Shown piece after piece: positions 1 to 6,613 of a stretch of DNA of 21,180 bases. This DNA is from Candidatus Thorarchaeota archaeon. Lineage in GTDB: Archaea > Asgardarchaeota > Thorarchaeia > Thorarchaeales > Thorarchaeaceae. Numbering within the stretch: position 1 is the first letter of the stretch; every line of letters starts with the position of its first letter. A program made the translations under genes and the position numbers. The notes beneath the pieces were generated by a model. It was not told where the DNA came from, did not search any database, and saw nothing but the letters and a program-made list of their open reading frames with translations. Where the stretch lies: NCBI GenBank assembly GCA_016840385.1, contig JAEOSL010000061.1:1-21180 (forward strand), given 5' to 3'.

Positions 1-10
1 ACAAAAGGTC

Positions 11-33
11 ATATATTAACCAGAATTGGTTAA
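11..33 (+). promoter_or_regulatory. TATA-like element overlapping a perfect inverted repeat, candidate operator
   Basis: An AT-rich TATA-like stretch (11-18) runs into a perfect 7-bp inverted repeat, TTAACCA-GAAT-TGGTTAA (16-33). It ends 15 bases before the GTG start of the helix-turn-helix gene. A TATA box here would start transcription close to the start codon, so the dyad would cover the core promoter. This suits autorepression by the downstream regulator; the repeat is seen, the role is inferred. Confidence 0.5.
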
Positions 34-48
34 CTACGAAGAATGTGA

Positions 49-528
49 GTGCTATCTGTGAAGTCTATCCATTTCAGGTTTCCAACCAAGCGGCAGGAAT
101 TCATATGGCTGAAAAGACGACAGGAAATCCCTCCGTCGACAATCGCTCGAGAATTGAAGGTATCGCGGGCATTAGTTAGCAAGACACAACGAATTGCTGA
201 GGAAAGAATCGAGAAAATCCTGTTGCACACTGCAGCGACAAATCGGATTAATATCCAGCAAATCAGTCCAAGATACGGTTTTGCCATGGGTTACTGTCCT
301 GCAAACAAGTCGGAAACATACATTGTATACTCACCTGATCTGGGAACTCAACTATGGTTCAGTCACGAGGGAAACTGTAGTAGTTGCAGTGAGCAGTCAG
401 TATGCGAGAAGACAATCCGCACGCTAGCTCATGAATGGAATCTCCCACTCCAGAAGGGAATACCAGCAACAGAAGCAGCAGAAGAACTATTTATTGCAAT
501 AATGAGGCGATTGAAATGGAGCGAGTAG
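49..528 (+). CDS. Tfx-like helix-turn-helix regulator with C-terminal cysteine cluster
   Basis: This is a 159-residue cytoplasmic DNA-binding protein. Residues about 12-56 form a helix-turn-helix of the kind at the N-terminus of archaeal Tfx: a KRQEFIWL-like first helix, then IARELKVSRALVSKTQR as the recognition unit. The C-terminal half carries C83 and a CSSCSEQSVC motif (C110, C113, C119), four cysteines that could hold zinc or an iron-sulfur cluster. The start is GTG at 49, because a TGA lies directly upstream in frame; a second GTG at 58 is possible. There is no clear ribosome binding site, and the TATA-like element at 11-18 suggests a nearly leaderless mRNA. The inverted repeat at 16-33 may be its own operator. 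The next gene overlaps its end, so the two are probably co-translated. The target genes and the signal are unknown. Confidence 0.75.
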   Translation: MLSVKSIHFRFPTKRQEFIWLKRRQEIPPSTIARELKVSRALVSKTQRIAEERIEKILLHTAATNRINIQQISPRYGFAMGYCPANKSETYIVYSPDLGTQLWFSHEGNCSSCSEQSVCEKTIRTLAHEWNLPLQKGIPATEAAEELFIAIMRRLKWSE

Positions 529-1352
529 ACACAGGGTCGGAAGTTCATTCCTCAAGCATTCATGAAAATCTCAATACAAGAACACTGTATGAGATGGTCA
601 CAGCTTGGGCTGAACAACCGTGGGATGGAGTCCAATACAAGCGCATTGCAGAGGAACTTTGGGATTTGCTTGATGCTTCGAATCTCATGGAAGGACCATA
701 TGGCGATTCCGTTACGCTGCTTGAGTCGTGTATTACCGACTCAGCAGAAGGAATAGAAGCAGGTCTGTTTCAGGCTAAGCAGGCAGTAAGCAATCTGAAG
801 AAGCTTATAGAGAATGACGACTTTGTTGAGGGTGCTAAGATTATAGAAGTCTATATCAAGATAAATCCAGTGTGCAGAATATCAAATCTGACGGGTTTGC
901 ATAAGTCAGGTAAAGGTCTGCCATTCCCTGAGTGGAATAGAAGGAATACCCTGTTAGTTTCTTTGTCGCTTGTTTCTTGGCTTGTGCTGTATGTGGTGTT
1001 AGTAGGCTTTGGGGTATGGGAACCCACGCAGCTTATCACATGGACTATCATCACTGGTGTGTCTGGAGTTTTCTTCTACTTCTTTCGGAGAGGACTCCAT
1101 AATTTCAGGTTCAGAAGAACGTTTTGGATCGTAGGATTTGGATGTTTCTTCTGTATGCCACTTGCAATTGCTTGGTTATATCTTCTGAGCTGGCTAGCTG
1201 CTCCCTTTGTGAGCTGGCTCGCTACTCCCTCACTTCCTCTAGTTCTTCGATTGATGATTTTTGTTCCTGTTTATATCATCCCACCTTTGCTAGGTGGTGG
1301 TTTGATTGCAGAGATATTAGGGAAACAGCGTGACTACATGCCTTACATGTGA
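516..1352 (+). CDS. Four-helix membrane protein coupled to the HTH regulator
   Basis: I do not recognise this family. The 278-residue product has a soluble N-terminal part (about residues 1-140, acidic and helical, with a leucine-rich stretch near 85-115). Four hydrophobic segments follow at about 145-167, 172-190, 202-226 and 241-266, with a short charged tail. I chose ATG 516 because GAGG at 504-507 sits 8 bases upstream; the frame is open back to an ATG at 435, inside the regulator gene. From ATG 516 it overlaps the end of the regulator gene by 13 bases, indicating translational coupling. That arrangement suggests a membrane partner or sensor for the cysteine-bearing regulator, though it could equally be a target of it. 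Between helices 3 and 4, eight residues are duplicated (SWLAAPF / SWLATPS), mirrored in the DNA. Confidence 0.7.
   Translation: MERVDTGSEVHSSSIHENLNTRTLYEMVTAWAEQPWDGVQYKRIAEELWDLLDASNLMEGPYGDSVTLLESCITDSAEGIEAGLFQAKQAVSNLKKLIENDDFVEGAKIIEVYIKINPVCRISNLTGLHKSGKGLPFPEWNRRNTLLVSLSLVSWLVLYVVLVGFGVWEPTQLITWTIITGVSGVFFYFFRRGLHNFRFRRTFWIVGFGCFFCMPLAIAWLYLLSWLAAPFVSWLATPSLPLVLRLMIFVPVYIIPPLLGGGLIAEILGKQRDYMPYM
1187..1230 (+). repeat. Tandem 24-bp duplication in the membrane protein gene
   Basis: The 20-base segment at 1187-1206 recurs at 1211-1230 with two mismatches and an offset of 24 bases (8 codons). It encodes two copies of an SWLAxP unit at the end of the third membrane helix. It looks like a recent in-frame slippage duplication. 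Confidence 0.75.
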
Positions 1353-1510
1353 TCCCGCGGGTTGCACGGTTCTAGAATGACCTCTAACCAAGCTTGTACT
1401 CATTTATGATTTCCCAGAATGCTCTATGTTGGGCTATCTTTCCAGTCGTCGTTCTACGCAGTCGCTTTTCCATGAGGTCATTCTTGGAGAGAACCCCCTC
1501 CTTGTTTAGA
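1353..1510. other. Non-coding or degraded stretch
   Basis: This is about 160 bases between the convergent membrane-protein gene and the truncated ferredoxin-family gene. No iron-sulfur cysteine motif is found here in any frame, so the missing C-terminal half of the neighbouring gene is not present. On the minus strand a 46-codon open stretch (1387-1524, stop at 1384-1386) has protein-like composition but no recognisable motif. It may be a gene remnant; together with the truncation it suggests a deletion or recombination scar. Confidence 0.4.
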
Positions 1511-1975
1511 CTATGGACACCATCCTACCAAATCACAGATTATAGTGCTAAAATATGTGCATCCCAAAGTGTAACACAGTTGAAGGTATGGCAATGCTGG
1601 GGGGAAATATCCCTCAAGTAATTTGGCAAATTCCTCATCCATACGATCTAGCTGCTCTTCATAGATACCCACAGCAAACGGCATTAATCCAAATATTCGA
1701 GCTCCTTTATTCTTCGACATCCAAGCGCGAATCTGACCTTTCGAATGCATTGTTTCCAAGAGGGTTTCTATTTCATCTGGTGGTCTTTCAAGACGTATTG
1801 CTATCGTTTCAGCTGTTTCAGCTTTGAGTTTTAATTTCCTACAGAGTTCTGCTTCTTCAGGAGTGAAAATCCATTCAAGAACTCGCAGATGAGTTCCATC
1901 TTCAACTGCAGGATAACCATTCGGGATTGTATCGAGAACAAGCGCTAGTTCTTCGTATGGATTCGTGACTGTCAT
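1511..1975 (-). pseudogene. Truncated N-terminal domain of an anaerobe 4Fe-4S protein family
   Basis: Residues 1-125 resemble the helical/winged-helix N-terminal domain that, in many anaerobic bacteria and archaea, precedes two [4Fe-4S] ferredoxin motifs. Recognisable features are LPNG-like 'IPNGYP', 'FTPEEAEL', 'RLERPPDEIE', 'KGQI' and 'LMPFAVGIYE.QLDRMDEEFA'. The usual protein is around 300 residues or more. Here the match fades near residue 125 and the frame ends at 154 with a tail of unrelated look and no CxxCxxC motif. The break lies next to a run of six G (plus strand 1599-1604), which could be a frameshift point. The shifted frame also stops soon and shows no ferredoxin motif, so a larger loss is more likely. 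The start is ATG at 1975. It may still be expressed as a short protein. Family memory is moderate. Confidence 0.5.
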
Positions 1976-2073
1976 AACCTGTTGAGCTTTTCAATCTCCT
2001 AAAATAACCCTTCCATCATCAAGTTTCATATAGTCTATGGAGATTTCTAACATGTTGACCTCTTTGGAGTTTC

Positions 2074-3405
2074 TCATTCTAGACAGCTGAGTACGATACC
2101 CAGTGGCCTGAGCTCTGAATTCACTCTTTCCACAATCTCAGTGCATTCCAGTCCCTTTCCAATCAGTATGTGAGCTAGGGACATCTGGAAAGGTGGCAGG
2201 AATGGTATACTACTTGCTTCTAGGATATTGGCGTACGTGTCTCTCGCGGCTTCATCCGTAAGGTATGATTCCAACTGCTGAAGTGTGGTTCGAGTTTCAA
2301 GAAGTATCATTGATATTTTCTTCATGAACGCAGTTTTGGGAACATTGACAGATTCACCGAATAAACGTTTGACATTCTCTTCAAACCAGGTTCTCATTCG
2401 TTCTGGACTATAGACTGGAAGAACAATTGCACCCTCGTGTTCATCCTCTGCAGGCATAATTCTGATGAGACCTCGTTTCTCTGCTGACATGACAAAGTCT
2501 GAGAATCTACGGTACCCTACTTTTTCAAATTCCAATCCTCTCTCCCTCATCTTAATTCCTAGACTCATTAAGGATGGTGGAGGTCCCTCGTTAAGGTCTT
2601 CCTCAGTGATCATAGCAAGGAAATCAAATGCTTCACTAACTTCCTGCGACATCTTGACAGATTGAGGTGTAAGTGTTTTTGGTAGTGCAAGCACAGTGCT
2701 TGGTAACTCTCCTTCCTGGTCGATGTATCTCTGTGCTTCTGCCCATTCTAAGAACTCATTCCAACCTGCGAATTCTAGTTCCTTTTCATTGAATTCTGGA
2801 TTTAGTGAGTTCATTACATGTTTTGCATGACCTACTCCTGGTTTGCTACCTGTTTTCATTATTGTACGAACAACTTCTTGGAGCTGAACTCCAGCAATAT
2901 GCCTTTGTTTAACTATACTCTGGACTGATTCATCACAGTCTTCGGGACGGACACAATCTAGTGATGGTCTAAATGAAAATATGTCACTGTAAATTGTAGC
3001 GAGGTCGGGTAGTTCTGATGCTGTGATTACTGGATTACTGATAAGCCAGAGTTCAACACCTCGCTCTTTGAGAGACCCAACAAGGAGTTTGAAGTCACCA
3101 TCTCCTGTAATCATTACATATCGAGTAGTTTCAGGGTAGTGGACAAGATGATCCAGAATGTACGAGGCCATCTTGTAGTCACTTGCATTGTCCTTGTTAT
3201 CCGGCACGTGGATGAGATCATACCCAAGGGAGTAGAGATCTTCAGCCATATCTCGACGAGGATCCCAATCCGCAAAAGCATAGGCTTTCACAATGTGTCC
3301 TGACTTGCGTATTTGCTCAGTCATTGCTTTATGGGTTGATGATTCATCTGAAACATTTTCTACGTCCCAGAATATTGCTAATTGTGTTTTTGCCTCTGAT
3401 GTCAT
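2074..3405 (-). CDS. NYN-domain (PIN-like) nuclease with two OST-HTH/LOTUS domains
   Basis: This 443-residue cytoplasmic protein probably cuts or binds RNA. Residues about 8-145 are a NYN/LabA (DUF88) domain with the acidic metal-site residues in place: D14 in AIFWDVENV, D76 in ASDYKMA, and D102/D104 in ITGDGDF. Two OST-HTH (LOTUS) RNA-binding domains follow at about 160-240 and 252-332, each with the typical central G.xxF.(D/E)F.. and a V/I-rich end. The last 110 residues are helical and unassigned. The frame is open back to an ATG at 3441, but GGAGAGGTG at 3412-3420 lies 6 bases before ATG 3405, which fixes the start there. It is divergent from the histidine kinase at 3574. A TATA-like CATATAGG on the minus strand near 3446-3453 would give a short leader containing this site. 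The RNA target is unknown. Confidence 0.85.
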   Translation of the reverse strand: MTSEAKTQLAIFWDVENVSDESSTHKAMTEQIRKSGHIVKAYAFADWDPRRDMAEDLYSLGYDLIHVPDNKDNASDYKMASYILDHLVHYPETTRYVMITGDGDFKLLVGSLKERGVELWLISNPVITASELPDLATIYSDIFSFRPSLDCVRPEDCDESVQSIVKQRHIAGVQLQEVVRTIMKTGSKPGVGHAKHVMNSLNPEFNEKELEFAGWNEFLEWAEAQRYIDQEGELPSTVLALPKTLTPQSVKMSQEVSEAFDFLAMITEEDLNEGPPPSLMSLGIKMRERGLEFEKVGYRRFSDFVMSAEKRGLIRIMPAEDEHEGAIVLPVYSPERMRTWFEENVKRLFGESVNVPKTAFMKKISMILLETRTTLQQLESYLTDEAARDTYANILEASSIPFLPPFQMSLAHILIGKGLECTEIVERVNSELRPLGIVLSCLE

Positions 3406-3411
3406 CAGAAA

Positions 3412-3420
3412 CACCTCTCC
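3412..3420 (-). promoter_or_regulatory. Strong Shine-Dalgarno site of the NYN gene
   Basis: GGAGAGGTG on the minus strand, 6 bases before ATG 3405, closely matches the archaeal anti-Shine-Dalgarno sequence. It decides the start in favour of 3405 over the in-frame ATG at 3441. Confidence 0.7.
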
Positions 3421-3573
3421 GGATATATCCCATTGAAGCAAGAGCCTATATGAGCCTACTGAAATTACTATGTCTACATAGAGGAAAGCTCATTACAGTG
3501 ATATTTGAAGCAAAAACAGTCGCATAGCTCTACCTATTGAGAACCAACTCTCCAAATCAAGAGGAATACTTGA

Positions 3574-4989
3574 ATGCCACAAAAAGAGCGAGTAAACCGA
3601 GAAGATTTCCAGTTAGATGAAAAGCACTACAAGGAACTTCTCATATATCTTCCAGAAGGTGTTGGAATAACCGACCTGGATGAAAATCTCGTTTTTGTCA
3701 ATGATGAATTTGCAGCAATGCTGGGTTATGAATATCAAGAACTACTTGAAATGAGCATATACGATTTAGTCCCTGAGCGCGACAAACCTCTTCTAGAAAG
3801 AGAATCTGCAAAACGCGCAGTTGGAGTATCCTCTGGGTATAATATAGTACTAACTAGAAAAGATGGCGGCGAAATAATTGTCCGGGTATCTGGTGTACCG
3901 CGTCGTGATGAAGAGGACAATGTAGTAGGTACGATGGCTGTCATCATCGATATTACAGCAGAGCGTGAGCAAGAACTGGAACTTCAAAAGCTATCAAGAG
4001 CAATAGAGGCAAGTCCCACTTCTGTTGTAATCACTGATATTGATGGTATAATCGAATATGTGAACCCGATATTTACCGAACTCACGGGATATACGGCTGA
4101 GGAAGCACTTGGGAAGAATCCTCGTATTTTGAAATCCGATCGAACTCCTGCTAAAACGTATGATGATTTATGGAATGCACTCACAGCTGGCAAGGTCTGG
4201 TACGGTAGATTCATCAATCGAAAGAAGAGTGGTGAGTTATATTGGGAAGAGGCTGCTATCTCTCCAGTTTTCGATTCTGATGGAAAAGCAACTCATTATG
4301 TTGCAGTTAAGGAAGACATTACTAGAAATGTAATTGCTGAAGAGAAATTGCATTTTTCCAATCAAGATCTGAAACTCTATACTTCTTTCTTACAGCATGA
4401 TTTACGAAATGACCTCCAAGTGCTCATGAGCCATGCCGAGGCTGCTCTTATGTTGATGGATGAAGATTCTCGTGCTTCGGAATACATCTCTATTGTACAA
4501 GCTGCTTCAGAAAGAATGGTCAGTCTCCTTGACGTATTTGGTCGTCCAGCAGAGATTGATGAGGTTGACATTGTAGGTATTCTTGAAAGATGCAAATCCC
4601 AAGCAGAAAAAACCCATTCAAATCTGACTGTGAAGATTGATGTTAATACTAATGAAACCGAGGTTCTGAGTGCGAGACTCATCCCCATGGTCTTTGACAA
4701 TCTAATGCGTAATTCAGCAGAATACGCAGAAAAAGACGTTACACTCACAATCGAACTTACGAGTGATGACGATTTTGTTTTCATTACAGTGAGTGATGAC
4801 GGTCCTGGTCTTTCCAAAGAGATAGAGTCTAGGGTATTTGAAAAGGGCGCATCCACTACTGGTGGCGGATTTGGATTATATCTAACAAAGAAGGTTGTCG
4901 AAGGATACGGCGGCAAAATTGAATATATCTCAGATAAAAAACGACCAGGGACAACATTCAGGATACAACTCCCCAGCAAACCATCATAA
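3574..4989 (+). CDS. Soluble PAS-PAS sensor histidine kinase
   Basis: This is a 471-residue signal-transducing kinase with no membrane segment, so it is cytoplasmic. PAS domain 1 spans about residues 20-130 (GITDLDENLVFVNDEF) and PAS domain 2 with its PAC motif about 138-258 (ITDIDGIIEYVNP). The phosphoacceptor is H275 in FLQHDLRNDLQ, an H-box common in archaeal PAS kinases. The ATPase domain shows an N box (N376 and N380 in NLMRNSAEYA), a G1 box DDGPGL (D409) and a G2 box GGGFGLYL (from about 430). GAGG lies about 10 bases before ATG 3574. No response regulator or receiver domain is encoded nearby, so its partner is elsewhere. The ligand of the PAS domains cannot be told from sequence; no haem- or flavin-specific motif was recognised. 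Confidence 0.9.
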   Translation: MPQKERVNREDFQLDEKHYKELLIYLPEGVGITDLDENLVFVNDEFAAMLGYEYQELLEMSIYDLVPERDKPLLERESAKRAVGVSSGYNIVLTRKDGGEIIVRVSGVPRRDEEDNVVGTMAVIIDITAEREQELELQKLSRAIEASPTSVVITDIDGIIEYVNPIFTELTGYTAEEALGKNPRILKSDRTPAKTYDDLWNALTAGKVWYGRFINRKKSGELYWEEAAISPVFDSDGKATHYVAVKEDITRNVIAEEKLHFSNQDLKLYTSFLQHDLRNDLQVLMSHAEAALMLMDEDSRASEYISIVQAASERMVSLLDVFGRPAEIDEVDIVGILERCKSQAEKTHSNLTVKIDVNTNETEVLSARLIPMVFDNLMRNSAEYAEKDVTLTIELTSDDDFVFITVSDDGPGLSKEIESRVFEKGASTTGGGFGLYLTKKVVEGYGGKIEYISDKKRPGTTFRIQLPSKPS

Positions 4990-5071
4990 TTTCTAGATTC
5001 TTTGCGTATCCACTCACATTTATGAGAGTGATTGGTTTTCAGTGAATATAGGATTATGAGAATTCACGTTA

Positions 5072-5076
5072 GAGGT
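5072..5076 (+). promoter_or_regulatory. GAGGT-type ribosome binding site deciding the start at 5085
   Basis: AGAGGT ends at 5076, 8 bases before ATG 5085. A longer reading would start at TTG 5076, which overlaps this site, so the ATG is preferred. Confidence 0.6.
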
Positions 5077-5084
5077 TGAAACAA

Positions 5085-6521
5085 ATGAAAGAAGATGCAT
5101 GGAAATGGATTTCAGATAATGAATCGAAAATCATCGAAGCTAGTGATAAGATTTGGAATTTCGCAGAACTGGGACTTGTAGAATACAAATCCTCAGAACT
5201 TCTAGCCCATATCCTTGAGGAGAATGGCTTCAAGGTACAGATGGGCGTGTCCGACATGCCGACCGCATTTGTGGCATCTTGGGGATCAGGAGGTCCCATT
5301 ATCGGAATGCAAGGAGAATATGATGCACTTCCCGGAATATCGCAGAAGGTTTCAACACAAAGGGAACCCTTGGTCGAAGGTGCCCCTGGACACGGGTGTG
5401 GACATAATATCCATGGAATGACTGCAGTATCTGCTGCAATCGCAGTAAAGGTTGCAATGGAGAATAGTGGTACAAAAGGGACGATTCGATTCTATGGTAC
5501 TCCCGCAGAAGAAACATACAGTGGAAAGATGTTCATGGTGCGAGATGGACTGTATGATGATGTCGCAGCTGTACTGAGTCACCATCCTGGAAGTCATAAC
5601 TACGCAGGGATTGGTAGTAGTCTATCTGTGAATTCAGTGAAGTTTCATTTTCATGGAGTTTCTTCACACGCAGCTTACACACCTTTTCTAGGAAAGAGCG
5701 CTTTAGATGCGTTGGAACTTATGAATACGGGAGTCAATTTCATGCGGGAACACATCATCCAAGAAGCTCGGATTCACTATGTCATTGAAGATGGTGGTAT
5801 GCAACCTAATGTAATTCCCCCTTATGCTCGCAGTTGGTATTTCATCCGCGCTCCAGAACGTGAGCAAGTCATGCAACTATCAAAGTGGATTGGGAAAATA
5901 GCAGATGGTGCAGATTTGATGGCTAGAACAACACATGAGATGGAGTTTATTGAGGGATGTTACAATGTACTTCCGAACAAAGCCCTGAGTGACGTTGTGA
6001 CTTCTAATATGAGAGAAGTTGGTATCCCTGAATATTCTGCTGCTGAACTAAAATTTGCAGAAGAAATGACTGAAACTGTTTCAAAAGATGACAAGATTGA
6101 AGAACTTCGATTGACCAAGCGTCCTGGCTGGCAGGATTTAGTAGACAAAACAATTGATACTGATATCATGGATCCGTGGGATGAAGATTTTGTCTGGCCT
6201 GGGTCAACTGATGTTGGTGATGTAAGCTGGGTTGCTCCAACTATGGAATTCACCACAGCGACCTTTGTTCTTGGTACAGGAGGCCATTCTTGGCAAGTTG
6301 TAGCCTGTAGTGGTTCTAGTATTGGTCACAAATCTCTGTTATTTGCAGCAAGAACTATGGCTGGGTCTGCAATTGACCTTCTAACTAAACCGGACCTACT
6401 CAAACGAGCTCAGGAGGAATTTGAAACTCGTATAGCAGGACGAAAATATGTATCACCAGTAGGAAAGGATGTCAAACCACCTCTTGAACTGGCTAAACGA
6501 ACCGCAGGATTGGAAGATTAA
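5085..6521 (+). CDS. M20-family amidohydrolase, AbgB-like (p-aminobenzoyl-glutamate hydrolase subunit B type)
   Basis: This 478-residue zinc hydrolase of the M20D/AbgB group is close in length to E. coli AbgB. Metal-site and catalytic motifs are visible: D80 in GEYDALP, GHGCGHN (H103, C105, H107), the glutamate pair in GTPAEET (E142/E143) and HHP (H166/H167). The dimerisation/lid insert begins near residue 180 (VKFHFHGVSSHAAYTP). The family cleaves N-acyl amino acids or aminobenzoyl-glutamate type amides in the cytoplasm; the true substrate here is not shown. In E. coli AbgB works with AbgA, but no AbgA-like gene is in the window, so this subunit may act alone as a homomer. It lies between the kinase and the zinc-ribbon gene on the same strand with gaps of about 95 bases, so it is probably transcribed separately. 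Confidence 0.85.
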   Translation: MKEDAWKWISDNESKIIEASDKIWNFAELGLVEYKSSELLAHILEENGFKVQMGVSDMPTAFVASWGSGGPIIGMQGEYDALPGISQKVSTQREPLVEGAPGHGCGHNIHGMTAVSAAIAVKVAMENSGTKGTIRFYGTPAEETYSGKMFMVRDGLYDDVAAVLSHHPGSHNYAGIGSSLSVNSVKFHFHGVSSHAAYTPFLGKSALDALELMNTGVNFMREHIIQEARIHYVIEDGGMQPNVIPPYARSWYFIRAPEREQVMQLSKWIGKIADGADLMARTTHEMEFIEGCYNVLPNKALSDVVTSNMREVGIPEYSAAELKFAEEMTETVSKDDKIEELRLTKRPGWQDLVDKTIDTDIMDPWDEDFVWPGSTDVGDVSWVAPTMEFTTATFVLGTGGHSWQVVACSGSSIGHKSLLFAARTMAGSAIDLLTKPDLLKRAQEEFETRIAGRKYVSPVGKDVKPPLELAKRTAGLED

Positions 6522-6528
6522 TACGATA

Positions 6529-6563
6529 ATTTCGAAAATCATCCTCGAAAATATTTTCGAAAA
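6529..6563. promoter_or_regulatory. Cluster of TCGAAAA elements with a 16-bp perfect palindrome, candidate operator/promoter
   Basis: Three copies of TCGAAAA start at 6532, 6545 and 6557 (12-13 bases apart). The middle two form the perfect 16-base palindrome TCGAAAATATTTTCGA (6545-6560), overlapping a 10-base one, TTTTCGAAAA (6554-6563). The cluster lies after the AbgB-like gene and about 50-80 bases before the zinc-ribbon gene. Its AT-rich centre could serve as the TATA box. The spacing near one helical turn suggests cooperative binding of a dimeric regulator; the role is inferred. Confidence 0.45.
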
Positions 6564-6613
6564 CCTTTACAGGTGATGTTACGGTAGTTTGGCATTGCGT
6601 GTAGCCACCGGGG

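Noticed and set aside
435..515. Longer N-terminus for the membrane protein from ATG 435
   Set aside because: The extra 27 residues overlap the regulator's coding sequence in another frame and look like a shadow. GAGG before ATG 516 supports the shorter form.
1387..1524. 46-codon open stretch on the minus strand with protein-like composition
   Set aside because: It is too short, has no ribosome binding site at a credible start and no recognisable homology. I kept it only as a possible remnant in the intergenic entry.
3421..3430. Palindrome GGATATATCC upstream of the NYN gene as its TATA box
   Set aside because: It is too close to the start; transcription would begin after or within the strong ribosome binding site at 3412-3420. 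The element near 3446-3453 fits better.
4377..4979. 200-codon open frame on the minus strand
   Set aside because: It lies entirely inside the first histidine kinase gene, whose motifs are continuous on the plus strand. The minus-strand product is serine-rich low-complexity with no motif.
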